NCBI GenBank assembly: GCA_031282905.1
Contig: JAITCV010000207.1
Span: 1-16,946, forward strand
Direction of reading: 5' to 3'
From: Azoarcus sp.
GTDB lineage: Bacteria > Pseudomonadota > Gammaproteobacteria > Burkholderiales > Rhodocyclaceae
Length of the DNA stretch: 16,946 bases
Position 1 is the stretch's first letter. Each line of letters starts with the position of its first letter. Shown here in pieces: positions 1 to 7,826 of this stretch. The translations under genes were made by a program, and so were the position numbers. The notes beneath the pieces are model-generated. The model had not been told where the DNA came from. It searched no databases and was given only the letters and a program-made list of their open reading frames with translations.

Positions 1-1
1 T

Positions 2-433
2 TCAGTGGATGTTGTTCGCCTTGCGAAAACGCTGGATCGCGGAAATTTGCGCGATTGCTTCGACCAGTTCGGCTTGCGCCTTGGCGTAATCGATCTGGGC
101 ACTTTTGGTAGCCAAGGCTTCTTCGGCCTTGCGCTTGGCTTCCAATGCCTTGGCTTCGTCAAGATCCTTGCCGCGGATGGCGGTATCGGCGAGCACTGTC
201 ACCAAGCCCGGCTGGATTTCGAGCAGGCCGCCGGCGACGAAAACCAGTTCTTCCTCGCTTGACTGTGGCGTCTTGACTCGCACCGCGCCCGGTTTGATCC
301 GGGTCATCAGCGGCATGTGGCCAGGCAGGATGCCAAGTTCACCCGATTCACCAGGCAGGGCGACGAATTCCGCCAGCCCGGAAAAAATCTGCTCTTCCGC
401 GCTGACGATGTCTACGTGTACCGTCATTGCCAT
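2..433 (-). CDS. atpC: F1Fo ATP synthase epsilon subunit
   Basis: Epsilon subunit of the F1 central stalk, which links gamma to the c-ring and can brake ATP hydrolysis. The 143-residue protein is full length for the family. It starts MAMTVHVDIVSAEEQIFSG, has the N-terminal beta-sandwich pattern with the conserved GELGILPGHMPLMT stretch (about residues 31-44), and ends in the alanine/lysine-rich two-helix domain (about 90-140). The start is supported by an AGGAG Shine-Dalgarno at 440-444, six bases upstream. It is the last gene of the atp operon and its stop lies one base from the window edge, so whatever follows (often glmU in related bacteria) is not visible. Confidence 0.97.
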   Translation of the reverse strand: MAMTVHVDIVSAEEQIFSGLAEFVALPGESGELGILPGHMPLMTRIKPGAVRVKTPQSSEEELVFVAGGLLEIQPGLVTVLADTAIRGKDLDEAKALEAKRKAEEALATKSAQIDYAKAQAELVEAIAQISAIQRFRKANNIH

Positions 434-492
434 GCTTGTCTCCTCTCAATGACCGTGCAGTGCCGCCAGGGCATCTGCACGGATGGACGGGA

Positions 493-1893
493 TTACTGGA
501 ACTTGCGCGCTTGCTCCACTGCTTCTTCGATGCTGCCGACCATGTAGAACGCCTGTTCGGGCAGACTGTCGTATTCGCCGTTTACGATGGCCTTGAATCC
601 AGCGATGGTGTCCTTGAGTGACACGTATTTGCCGGGCGAGCCGGTAAAGACTTCGGCGACATGGAAGGGTTGCGACAGGAATTTTTGGATCTTCCGCGCG
701 CGCGCCACGGTGAGCTTGTCTTCGGGAGAGAGTTCGTCCATGCCCAGGATGGCGATGATGTCGCGCAATTCCTTGTACTTTTGCAGGGTCTGCTGCACGG
801 CGCGCGCGACGTTGTAGTGCTCTTCGCCGACGACCAGCGGATCGAGCTGGCGGCTGGTGGAGTCGAGCGGATCGACCGCCGGGTAGATGCCGAGCGCGGC
901 GATGTCACGCGAAAGCACCACGGTGGAATCCAGATGCAGGAAGGTGGTGGCGGGCGAAGGGTCGGTCAAGTCATCCGCCGGGACGTAGACGGCCTGGATC
1001 GAGGTAATCGAACCGACCTTGGTGGAGGTGATGCGCTCTTGCAGGCGGCCCATTTCTTCGGCCAGCGTCGGCTGGTAGCCCACGGCGGAAGGCATGCGGC
1101 CCAGCAGGGCGGAAACTTCGGTGCCCGCCAGGGTGTAGCGGTAGATGTTGTCGACAAAGAAAAGGATGTCGCGGCCTTCGTCGCGGAAACGCTCGGCCAT
1201 GGTGAGGCCGGTGAGCGCCACGCGCAGGCGGTTGCCCGGCGGCTCGTTCATCTGGCCGAACACCATCGCCACCTTGTCGAGCACGTTCGAGTCTTTCATC
1301 TCGTGATAGAAATCGTTGCCCTCACGAGTGCGTTCGCCCACGCCGGCAAACACCGATAGACCGCTGTGTTGCTTGGCGATGTTGTTGATCAGCTCCATCA
1401 TGTTGACGGTCTTGCCCACGCCCGCGCCGCCGAAGAGGCCGACCTTGCCGCCCTTGGCAAACGGGCAGATGAGGTCGATGACCTTGATGCCGGTTTCCAG
1501 CAGTTCGACCGAGGGCGAGAGTTCGTCGAATTTCGGCGCTTTCTGGTGGATGGCGCGGCGCTCGTCGGTGCCGATGTCGCCGGCGTCGTCGATCGGACGG
1601 CCCAACACGTCCATGATGCGGCCCAGTGTCGCGGGACCGACGGGCACCGCGATCGGGCCGCCGGTGTTGGCAACTTTCATGCCGCGGCGCAGGCCGTCGG
1701 AGGAGCCGAGCGCGATGGTGCGCACCACGCCGTCGCCGAGTTCCTGCTGCACCTCGAAGGTCAGCCCCTGTTCGGCAAAAGAGCCGACGGCGTCCTCGAG
1801 TTTTAGGGCTTCATACACCCTGGGCATCGCGTCGCGCGGGAACTGGATGTCCACCACCGCGCCGATACATTGAACGATAGTACCGTTGCTCAT
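493..1893 (-). CDS. atpD: F1Fo ATP synthase beta subunit
   Basis: Catalytic beta subunit of F1, which makes ATP from ADP and phosphate at three sites. At 466 residues it is of normal length. Visible motifs are the Walker A GGAGVGKT (155-162), GERTREG with the catalytic glutamate (186-192, E187), a Walker B strand ending in VDNI (243-250), and the alpha/beta signature PAVDPLDSTS (338-347). The lever motif reads DELSPED (386-392) rather than DELSEED, a substitution I regard as common in betaproteobacteria. An AAGGA sequence precedes the ATG. Fifty-nine bases separate it from atpC and 25 bases separate it from atpG upstream. Confidence 0.99.
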   Translation of the reverse strand: MSNGTIVQCIGAVVDIQFPRDAMPRVYEALKLEDAVGSFAEQGLTFEVQQELGDGVVRTIALGSSDGLRRGMKVANTGGPIAVPVGPATLGRIMDVLGRPIDDAGDIGTDERRAIHQKAPKFDELSPSVELLETGIKVIDLICPFAKGGKVGLFGGAGVGKTVNMMELINNIAKQHSGLSVFAGVGERTREGNDFYHEMKDSNVLDKVAMVFGQMNEPPGNRLRVALTGLTMAERFRDEGRDILFFVDNIYRYTLAGTEVSALLGRMPSAVGYQPTLAEEMGRLQERITSTKVGSITSIQAVYVPADDLTDPSPATTFLHLDSTVVLSRDIAALGIYPAVDPLDSTSRQLDPLVVGEEHYNVARAVQQTLQKYKELRDIIAILGMDELSPEDKLTVARARKIQKFLSQPFHVAEVFTGSPGKYVSLKDTIAGFKAIVNGEYDSLPEQAFYMVGSIEEAVEQARKFQ

Positions 1894-1918
1894 CGTTTTT
1901 CCTTGTCAATACAATCCG

Positions 1919-2788
1919 TTAGACCGCAGCGGCGCCGCTGACGATTTCCGAGAGTTCCTTGGTGATGGCGGCCTGGCGGGTCTTGTTGTAGACCAGTTGC
2001 AGTTCGCCGATGACGTTCTTGGCGTTGTCGGAGGCCGCTTTCATCGCCACCATCCGCGCGCTTTGCTCAGATGCCATGTTTTCGGCCACCGTCTGGTAGA
2101 CCAGCGTTTCGACGTAGCGCACCAGCAGTTCGTCGATCACCACTTGGGGATCGGGCTCGTAGAGGTAATCCCATGAGGTGTCGGGCGTCCCCAGCTTGTC
2201 GCCGGTGAGCGGCAGGAGCTGTTCGAGCACCGGCTCCTGTTTCATCGTGTTGATGAAGCGGGTATAGGCGATGTGGATGGCGTCGAGTTTGCCTTGCTGG
2301 AAGGCGTCGAGCAGCACTTTTACCGGTCCGATCAATTTTTCGAGTGCGGGTTTGTCGCCCAGATGAACGGCATGGGAGACGACGTTGACGCCGAGGCGCT
2401 GCATGAAGCCCAGCCCCTTGTTGCCGACGCAGCAGGCGCGAATTTCGGTGACGCCAGCATCTTCCCAGGATTTGAGTGCATTCAGCGCGACGCGTTGCAC
2501 GTTGGTGTTGAGGCCACCGCACAGGCCCTTGTCGGTCGTCACCAGGATGAGACCCACCCGTTTGATCTGATCCTTGTGGATCAGGAACGAATGCTTGTAA
2601 TCGGTGACATTGGCCTGGGACAAATGCGCGGCGAGCCGACGGATTTTTTCGGCATAGGGACGGGCGGCGCGCATCCGGTCCTGCGCCTTGCGCATCTTGG
2701 ATGCGGCCACCATCTCCATGGCCTTGGTGATCTTGCGCGTGTTCTGCACGCTCTTGATCTTGGTACGGATTTCCTTCCCGCTAGCCAT
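1919..2788 (-). CDS. atpG: F1Fo ATP synthase gamma subunit
   Basis: Gamma subunit, the rotating shaft inside the alpha3beta3 ring. The 289-residue protein begins MASGKEIRTKIKSVQNTRKI, the usual N-terminal helix. It ends with the family signature ITKELSEIVSGAAAV, the C-terminal helix that forms the other half of the coiled coil. The middle Rossmann-like domain contains the conserved TTDKGLCGGLN stretch (about residues 84-94). It lies between atpA (15 bases away) and atpD (25 bases away), the normal bacterial order. Nothing about it looks broken or unusual. Confidence 0.98.
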   Translation of the reverse strand: MASGKEIRTKIKSVQNTRKITKAMEMVAASKMRKAQDRMRAARPYAEKIRRLAAHLSQANVTDYKHSFLIHKDQIKRVGLILVTTDKGLCGGLNTNVQRVALNALKSWEDAGVTEIRACCVGNKGLGFMQRLGVNVVSHAVHLGDKPALEKLIGPVKVLLDAFQQGKLDAIHIAYTRFINTMKQEPVLEQLLPLTGDKLGTPDTSWDYLYEPDPQVVIDELLVRYVETLVYQTVAENMASEQSARMVAMKAASDNAKNVIGELQLVYNKTRQAAITKELSEIVSGAAAV

Positions 2789-2803
2789 TTTCCGTCTCCG
2801 CCA

Positions 2804-4342
2804 TCAAGCCCAGCTTTTCTTGAACTCGGCAATCGTGGTAGCCAAGGTTTTTTCGGCGTCGGCGTCGAGTTCACGTTTTTCGAGAATCGAACTGATCAAC
2901 GCAGCTTGCTGGGTCTTGATGTATTGCAGCAGCGCGGTCTCAAAGCCGAGGATGCGGGAGACTTCAATGTCGTCGAAGTAGCCGTTGTTGACTGCGTAGA
3001 GGACGATGCCCATTTCGGCAATCGACATCGGCGAGTATTGGGCCTGCTTCATCAGTTCGGTGACGCGGCGGCCACGTTCGAGCTGCTTGCGGGTGGCGTC
3101 GTCGAGGTCGGAGGCGAACTGCGCGAAGGCGGCCAGTTCGCGGTACTGCGCGAGGTCGGTACGGATGCCGCCGGAGAGCTTCTTGATGACCTTGGTCTGA
3201 GCCGCGCCGCCGACGCGGGACACCGAGATGCCCGCGTTGATCGCGGGGCGGATGCCGGCATTGAAGAGGTCGGTTTCGAGGAAGATCTGCCCGTCGGTAA
3301 TGGAGATGACGTTGGTCGGCACGAAGGCGGACACGTCGCCGGCCTGGGTTTCGATGATCGGCAGCGCGGTGAGCGAGCCGGTCTTGCCCTTGACTTCGCC
3401 GTTGGTGAATTTTTCGACGTAGGCGGCATTGACCCGCGCCGCGCGTTCCAGCAGGCGGGAGTGAAGGTAGAACACGTCGCCGGGATAGGCTTCGCGGCCC
3501 GGCGGACGGCGCAGCAGCAGCGAAACCTGGCGATAGGCCCATGCCTGCTTGGTGAGGTCGTCGTAGACGATGAGGGCGTCCTGGCCGCGATCGCGGAAGT
3601 ATTCGCCCATCGTGCAACCGGCGTAGGCCGCGAGGTATTGCATGGCGGCGGATTCCGACGCCGTGGCCGCGACGACGATGGTGTATTCCATCGCGCCGTG
3701 TTCCTGGAGCTTCCTCACCACGTTGGCGACGGTCGAGGCTTTCTGGCCGATCGCCACATAGACGCAGAAGACGTCCTGCCCTTTCTGGTTGATGATGGTG
3801 TCGACCGCGACCGCCGTCTTGCCGGTCTGGCGGTCGCCGATGATGAGTTCGCGCTGGCCGCGTCCGATGGGCACCATTGCGTCGATCGACTTCAGGCCGG
3901 TCTGCACGGGCTGCGACACGGATTGGCGGGAGATGACGCCGGGTGCGACTTTCTCGATCTTGTCGGTGAGCTTGGCTTCGATCGGGCCCTTGCCGTCGAT
4001 CGGCTGGCCGAGGGCGTTGACCACGCGGCCGATCAGTTCGGGGCCGATGGGTACTTCAAGGATGCGACCCGTCGCCTTGACGGTGTCGCCTTCAGTGATG
4101 TGCTCGTATTCGCCGAGCACGACCGCGCCGACCGAGTCGCGTTCGAGGTTGAGCGCCAGGCCGAAAGTGTTGTCGGGAAATTCCAGCATTTCGCCCTGCA
4201 TCACGTCCGCGAGACCGTGGACGCGACAGATGCCGTCGGTGACGGATACCACGGTGCCTTCGTTGCGCGAGGTCGCGGCGAGTTGCAGGTTCTGGATCCG
4301 GCTCTTGATCAGGTCGCTGATTTCAGAGGGGTTGAGTTGCAT
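2804..4342 (-). CDS. atpA: F1Fo ATP synthase alpha subunit
   Basis: Non-catalytic nucleotide-binding alpha subunit, which also supplies the arginine finger to the catalytic sites on beta. It has 512 residues, close to the 513 of E. coli. Visible motifs are the Walker A GDRQTGKT (169-176) and the signature PAINAGISVS (366-375), immediately followed by R376, the equivalent of the E. coli arginine finger. The N-terminal MQLNPSEISDLIKSRI helix, which binds delta, is intact. The start has an AGGAG eight bases upstream. Eleven bases separate it from the atpH stop. Confidence 0.99.
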   Translation of the reverse strand: MQLNPSEISDLIKSRIQNLQLAATSRNEGTVVSVTDGICRVHGLADVMQGEMLEFPDNTFGLALNLERDSVGAVVLGEYEHITEGDTVKATGRILEVPIGPELIGRVVNALGQPIDGKGPIEAKLTDKIEKVAPGVISRQSVSQPVQTGLKSIDAMVPIGRGQRELIIGDRQTGKTAVAVDTIINQKGQDVFCVYVAIGQKASTVANVVRKLQEHGAMEYTIVVAATASESAAMQYLAAYAGCTMGEYFRDRGQDALIVYDDLTKQAWAYRQVSLLLRRPPGREAYPGDVFYLHSRLLERAARVNAAYVEKFTNGEVKGKTGSLTALPIIETQAGDVSAFVPTNVISITDGQIFLETDLFNAGIRPAINAGISVSRVGGAAQTKVIKKLSGGIRTDLAQYRELAAFAQFASDLDDATRKQLERGRRVTELMKQAQYSPMSIAEMGIVLYAVNNGYFDDIEVSRILGFETALLQYIKTQQAALISSILEKRELDADAEKTLATTIAEFKKSWA

Positions 4343-4353
4343 TGCGATAACTC

Positions 4354-4887
4354 CTAGTTCTTGAGCGCAGCGGCCATGTTTGCGAGCTTGCCGCGTACCG
4401 AGGCGTCGATGACTTCGTCACCGACGGCGATGCGCACCCCGCCGATGAGGGAAGGATCGATGCTGACCGTCACGTCGATGCGGGCCTTGAAGCGGGCTTC
4501 GAGGTCGGTTTTCAGTGAGGCGAGCGAGGCATCGTCGAGCGGGAAGGCAGAGGCGATCCTGGCTTCCAGAACGCCTTCATGTTCGTTCTTCAGCGCAACG
4601 AACAGGTCGCGAATCTCGGGAAGCACTTGCAGACGTTCGCTGTCTATGAGGACGTGGACGAAGTTCTGCTGTTCGGCGGACAGTTTTCCGGCGACATCCA
4701 GCACGAGCGTACCGATTTGCCCGGCGGACAGCTTGGGATCGGCGATGCATGCCTGCATGGTTGGGTCGGCTGCAACCGTGGCAAGCCGGTCCAGTGCTTC
4801 CGACCAAGGCCCCAGCGCGCCCTCCCCACGGGCCAACTCGAAGGCTGCATCGGCATAGGGGCGCGCGATGGTGACGTTTTCGGCCAT
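4354..4887 (-). CDS. atpH: F1Fo ATP synthase delta subunit
   Basis: Delta subunit (OSCP homologue), which joins the top of F1 to the peripheral b2 stalk. It has 177 residues, as expected. The N-terminal helical domain opens MAENVTIARPYADAAFELA. The C-terminal part carries the family pattern DPSLIGGVRIAVGDEVIDAS (about 144-163) followed by a short LANMAAAL helix. Three bases separate it from the upstream atpF, so translation of the two is probably linked. Confidence 0.97.
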   Translation of the reverse strand: MAENVTIARPYADAAFELARGEGALGPWSEALDRLATVAADPTMQACIADPKLSAGQIGTLVLDVAGKLSAEQQNFVHVLIDSERLQVLPEIRDLFVALKNEHEGVLEARIASAFPLDDASLASLKTDLEARFKARIDVTVSIDPSLIGGVRIAVGDEVIDASVRGKLANMAAALKN

Positions 4888-4890
4888 GAC

Positions 4891-5364
4891 TTATTGCAGT
4901 TCCTGTTTCAGGTTGGCAAGCAGTTCGGCGTGCACCTGGGTATTGATTTCACGGCGCAGGATCTTCTCGGCGCCCGCCACGGCCAGTTGCGCGACCTGGT
5001 CACACAGCGCTTCCTTGGCGCGTTGCGCGGCGACCCCGGCTTCGGCCTGGGCGGCCTCGCGGGCCTGGGCAATGATGCGCGCGGCTTCGGCACGGGCTTC
5101 GTCGACCAACTGGCTCGACTGGCGTTCGGCGGAAGCGCGCACATCCCCCGCGGATTCACGCGCCTTGCGCATTTCCTCGACCACCCTTTTTTCGGCCAGG
5201 GCCAAGTCGGACTTTGCCTTGTCCGCCGCGGCGAGCCCGTCGGCAATTTTCTTCGCGCGTTCGTCGAGTGCCTTCACGATGGGCGGCCACACGAATTTCA
5301 TCGTAAACAGCGCCAAGATGAAAAACACCAGGAGCTGGAGATACAGGGTTGCGTTCAGATTCAT
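4891..5364 (-). CDS. atpF: F1Fo ATP synthase b subunit
   Basis: Subunit b, the dimeric peripheral stalk that holds F1 against Fo. It has 157 residues (156 in E. coli). A single N-terminal membrane segment spans about residues 5-27, followed by FVWPPIVKALDERAKKIADG and a long charged, alanine-rich helix running to the C terminus, as expected for the right-handed coiled coil. The ATG is preceded by GAGG about ten bases upstream. Forty-one bases separate it from atpE. There is only one b gene, with no b' paralogue. Confidence 0.98.
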   Translation of the reverse strand: MNLNATLYLQLLVFFILALFTMKFVWPPIVKALDERAKKIADGLAAADKAKSDLALAEKRVVEEMRKARESAGDVRASAERQSSQLVDEARAEAARIIAQAREAAQAEAGVAAQRAKEALCDQVAQLAVAGAEKILRREINTQVHAELLANLKQELQ

Positions 5365-5405
5365 CGTTCTTGATCCTCAAAAACGTTAAGAGGAACTCGA
5401 ACCGA

Positions 5406-5654
5406 TCAGCTGACGAACGGGTTGGCGAAGGCGAATATCATTGCGATACTGACGCCGATCAGGAACGCGGCATCGATCAGGCCAGCCAGCAGGAACATCT
5501 TGGTTTGCAGGGCATTCATCAACTCGGGTTGACGAGCCGAAGCTTCGAGATATTTCGACCCCATGATACCGATACCGATACATGCGCCGACCGCGCCCAA
5601 ACCGATGATCAGACCGGCGGCCAGCGCGACAAAACCCAGAACATTTGCTTCCAT
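5406..5654 (-). CDS. atpE: F1Fo ATP synthase c subunit (proteolipid)
   Basis: Subunit c, the hairpin that assembles into the proton-driven rotor ring in the membrane. The 82-residue protein has two hydrophobic helices (about 5-28 and 53-77) joined by the polar loop R41-Q42-P43 that contacts gamma and epsilon. The essential carboxylate is D61 in LLAGLIDAAFLIG. Aspartate at this site, with no obvious sodium-ligand set around it, points to proton rather than sodium coupling. It has the clearest ribosome binding site in the operon, which fits the need for about ten copies per enzyme. Confidence 0.99.
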   Translation of the reverse strand: MEANVLGFVALAAGLIIGLGAVGACIGIGIMGSKYLEASARQPELMNALQTKMFLLAGLIDAAFLIGVSIAMIFAFANPFVS

Positions 5655-5659
5655 GACGA

Positions 5660-5665
5660 CTCCTT
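5660..5665 (-). promoter_or_regulatory. Strong Shine-Dalgarno of atpE
   Basis: On the minus strand the bases read AAGGAG, a full anti-16S match, five bases before the atpE ATG. Other atp genes have shorter or more distant matches. High c-subunit translation from a polycistronic message is known in E. coli, and this site suggests the same here. Confidence 0.75.
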
Positions 5666-5718
5666 AGAGATAAAACGTGGGGGGTTGAGACTGAAACTCG
5701 AAAAGCTTGAGCAGTGAA

Positions 5719-6573
5719 TCAGTGGCTTTCGTGAGCCTGACCGATGTAGACCAGGGTCAACATCATGAAGATGAATGCCTGGAGCAAAATGATCAGGATG
5801 TGAAAGATGGCCCATATCGTGCCGGCCACCACGTGGCCGATGGCGAGCAGAATGCCGGTGGTAGACATTGCCCACGCGCCGCCCATCAGCGCGATCAGCA
5901 TGAACACCAGTTCGCCCGCATACATGTTGCCGAACAGCCGCATGCCGTGGGAGAGGGTCTTGGACAGGAATTCGATGATCTGCATGGCGAAATTCACCGG
6001 CCACAACAGCGGGTGCGCGCCAAAGGGCGCGGTAAATAATTCATGCGCCCAGCCCGACAATCCCTTGATCTTGATGTTGTAGTAAAGACAGAGCAGCAGC
6101 ACGCCGACCGACATGCCCAGCGTGGCGGAAAGATCGGCGGTCGGCACCACGCGCATGAAAGCGTGCGAGTCATGCGTGGCCGTCTGCCAGATCGTGGGCA
6201 GCAGATCGACCGGCAGCAGGTCCATCGCGTTCATGAGGAAGATCCACACGAACACGGTCAGCGCCAGTGGCGCAACGAAACGGCGCGATTCGGCGCTGTG
6301 GATGATGCCCTTGGCCTGATCGGCGACCATCTCGACGAGTATCTCGACGCTGCTCTGGAAACGCCCCGGCACGCCGGAAGTCGCCTTGCGCGCCGCCAGC
6401 CACAACAGGAACACGGCGAGCACGCCCAAGGTGACGGAATAGAACAGGGTGTCGTAATTGACGACCCCGGCGATGATTTCCGTTTGTTTCTGGCCGCTGC
6501 TGTTGAAGTGAGTGAGGTGGTGGACAATGTAGTCGCCCGGGCTGGGGCCGTTTGCCGCGTGTTCAGTAGCCAT
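5719..6573 (-). CDS. atpB: F1Fo ATP synthase a subunit
   Basis: Subunit a, the membrane stator that provides the two proton half-channels beside the c-ring. From the chosen ATG the protein is 284 residues, starting MATEHAANGPSPGDYIVHHL. The reading frame stays open 24 codons further upstream, but that would overlap atpI and has no family support. The chosen start lies two bases after the atpI stop. The essential arginine is R212 in SHGMRLFGNMYAGELVFML, with E221 and Q265 as likely channel residues. Several hydrophobic helices are evident, and the C-terminal IFMMLTLVYIGQAHESH is typical. Confidence 0.97.
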   Translation of the reverse strand: MATEHAANGPSPGDYIVHHLTHFNSSGQKQTEIIAGVVNYDTLFYSVTLGVLAVFLLWLAARKATSGVPGRFQSSVEILVEMVADQAKGIIHSAESRRFVAPLALTVFVWIFLMNAMDLLPVDLLPTIWQTATHDSHAFMRVVPTADLSATLGMSVGVLLLCLYYNIKIKGLSGWAHELFTAPFGAHPLLWPVNFAMQIIEFLSKTLSHGMRLFGNMYAGELVFMLIALMGGAWAMSTTGILLAIGHVVAGTIWAIFHILIILLQAFIFMMLTLVYIGQAHESH

Positions 6574-6575
6574 GT

Positions 6576-6917
6576 TCAGGTCTTCACCAAAAATGCAAAT
6601 AAATTCGCTTTCAACGCCAGCGCCAAACCGATGAGGAGCGCCCATCCATGAACGTCCCGGTACAGCGCCATCGTCAACATCAGCAAGCCCACGACCAGGA
6701 TGAGCTTGACCAACTCTCCGGCGACGAAAGCGCTCACTGTCGCCTGGGCGCCGCAGCTACACGCCAGCCGCAGGCGCCAGGCAAAAAAACCGTTCGGCAA
6801 TACGCAGGCCAATCCTCCGCACAAGGCGGAAAGCGCACCACCCGCGCCGAAGAAGACCGCCGAGATGACCACTGCCAGCAGGGCTGCGCCCAACTGTAGC
6901 AACACGGCCTTGCGCAT
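6576..6917 (-). CDS. atpI: ATP synthase subunit I (AtpI-like assembly protein)
   Basis: Small membrane protein encoded first in many atp operons, implicated in c-ring assembly or magnesium uptake. From the ATG at 6917 it has 113 residues, beginning MRKAVLLQLGAALLAVVISA, and about four hydrophobic segments. The fragment ALCGGLACVLPNGFFAWRL is typical of the proteobacterial family. The frame could also start at a TTG at 6986, adding 23 residues, but that TTG overlaps the predicted -35 box of the operon promoter, so the downstream ATG is preferred. Poorly conserved family; the call rests on topology and position. Confidence 0.88.
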   Translation of the reverse strand: MRKAVLLQLGAALLAVVISAVFFGAGGALSALCGGLACVLPNGFFAWRLRLACSCGAQATVSAFVAGELVKLILVVGLLMLTMALYRDVHGWALLIGLALALKANLFAFLVKT

Positions 6918-6920
6918 CGT

Positions 6921-6927
6921 CCCCCCC
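6921..6927 (-). promoter_or_regulatory. Seven-G ribosome-binding tract of atpI
   Basis: The minus strand has seven consecutive G bases followed by ACG just before the atpI ATG. This is the only purine-rich stretch close enough to act as the Shine-Dalgarno. A homopolymer in this place is unusual. Confidence 0.5.
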
Positions 6928-6957
6928 GCATCGCGGACCGTTGAAAAATTTTCGGCA

Positions 6958-6986
6958 ATACTAGGGGCACATGCTGGCAAAGTCAA
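6958..6986 (-). promoter_or_regulatory. Predicted sigma70-type promoter of the atp operon
   Basis: Reading the minus strand, the -35 box is TTGACT (6986-6981, five of six consensus bases). It is followed by exactly 17 bases and then TAGTAT (6963-6958, four of six). Transcription would start near 6951, giving a leader of about 34 bases before the atpI ATG at 6917. The position explains why the upstream TTG codon of atpI is unlikely to be used. This is seen by eye and not scored. Confidence 0.65.
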
Positions 6987-7043
6987 ACAGCTTGTCTGTG
7001 GAAAAATGTCTTATTTCTTATACAGGAATACGGGAATGTCGCG

Positions 7044-7069
7044 CCCATGCCCGGCAAATCGGGCATGGG
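7044..7069. repeat. Perfect 10-bp inverted repeat in the atp/efp divergent region
   Basis: The arms CCCATGCCCG (7044-7053) and CGGGCATGGG (7060-7069) are exact complements separated by six bases. The repeat lies between the predicted -35 boxes of the two divergent promoters. On the plus strand it is followed by GTTTTG, too short a T-run for a confident terminator, and no plus-strand gene ends upstream. It could be an operator or a barrier to read-through. Confidence 0.7.
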
Positions 7070-7116
7070 GTTTTGCACACTCCCCGTCGACTTCTGGTGC
7101 GATTTCCCCGCCCGCC

Positions 7117-7146
7117 TTGCCCCGCACGCGGTTTTTCAGGTATGAT
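7117..7146 (+). promoter_or_regulatory. Predicted sigma70-type promoter of efp
   Basis: TTGCCC (7117-7122) and TATGAT (7141-7146, five of six consensus bases) are separated by 18 bases. Transcription would start near 7153, leaving a leader of about 45 bases before the efp ATG. The -10 box is good and the -35 box moderate. Confidence 0.55.
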
Positions 7147-7197
7147 CGCGCCCTTTAATTTTTGGGAACGATGCGCTCGCATCGGTCGGGGTTACAG

Positions 7198-7755
7198 ATG
7201 AAAACAGCACAGGAACTGCGTTCGGGCAATGTCATCATGGTCGGCGTCGATCCGCTGGTGGTGCAGAAGGCCGAATACAACAAGTCCGGTCGCAATGCCG
7301 CAGTAGTGAAGATGAAGCTCAAGAACCTGCTCACCGGCACGCCGACCGAATCGGTCTACAAGGCCGACGACAAGTTCGAACTGGTGGTGCTCGACCGCAA
7401 GGAAGTGTCCTATTCCTATTTCGCTGACCCGATGTACGTGTTCATGGACGCCGAGTACAACCAGTACGAAGTCGAAGCCGAGAACATGACCGACGCGCTC
7501 AAGTATCTGGAAGACGGCCTTGCCTGTGAAGTGGTGTTCTACAACGGCAAGGCCATCTCGGTGGAATTGCCCAATTCCGTGGTGCGCGAAGTCGTCTACA
7601 CCGAGCCCGCGGTCAAGGGCGACACTTCCGGCAAGGTGCTCAAGCCGGCGAAGATCAGTACCGGGTTCGAATTGCAGGTGCCCGCTTTCGTCGAAATCGG
7701 CGACAAAATCGAAATCGATACCCGTAGCGATGAATACCGTAACCGCGTGAAATAA
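7198..7755 (+). CDS. efp: Translation elongation factor P, Arg32 type
   Basis: EF-P binds ribosomes stalled on consecutive prolines and restores peptide bond formation. The protein is 185 residues with the usual three beta-barrel domains. The ATG at 7198 gives the typical start MKTAQELRSGNVIMVG; the frame is open 12 codons further upstream but without family support. The tip of the first domain reads YNKSGRNAAVVKMKLKNLL, placing arginine at position 32 where E. coli has a lysine. In the known subfamily (Pseudomonas, Neisseria) this arginine is rhamnosylated by EarP using dTDP-rhamnose. Neither earP nor the E. coli-type epmA/epmB genes are in the window. It stands alone in its transcription unit, divergent from atp. 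Confidence 0.97.
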   Translation: MKTAQELRSGNVIMVGVDPLVVQKAEYNKSGRNAAVVKMKLKNLLTGTPTESVYKADDKFELVVLDRKEVSYSYFADPMYVFMDAEYNQYEVEAENMTDALKYLEDGLACEVVFYNGKAISVELPNSVVREVVYTEPAVKGDTSGKVLKPAKISTGFELQVPAFVEIGDKIEIDTRSDEYRNRVK

Positions 7756-7826
7756 GCACAGGGCTTGTCGGCAACCGGTAACAAGTGTGGGCCGGGGACT
7801 CCGAGGGCGGCTTTCAGTCGGTTGAG

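Noticed and set aside
709..735. DELSPED instead of DELSEED in the ATP synthase beta subunit as an unusual change
   Set aside because: I regard this as a common variant in betaproteobacterial beta subunits; the acidic character is kept and all catalytic motifs are intact.
2273..4357. Very long plus-strand open frame of 694 codons opposite atpA and atpG
   Set aside because: It lies antisense to two complete, highly conserved genes, and its aspartate/glycine/valine-rich content is what the reverse complement of GC-rich coding DNA yields. No domain is recognisable.
6997..7005. DnaA-box-like sequence (TTTTCCACA on the minus strand) upstream of the atp operon, suggesting an origin
   Set aside because: It is a single copy with one mismatch to the consensus. 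There is no cluster of boxes, no AT-rich unwinding region, and no gid, dnaA or parAB genes nearby.
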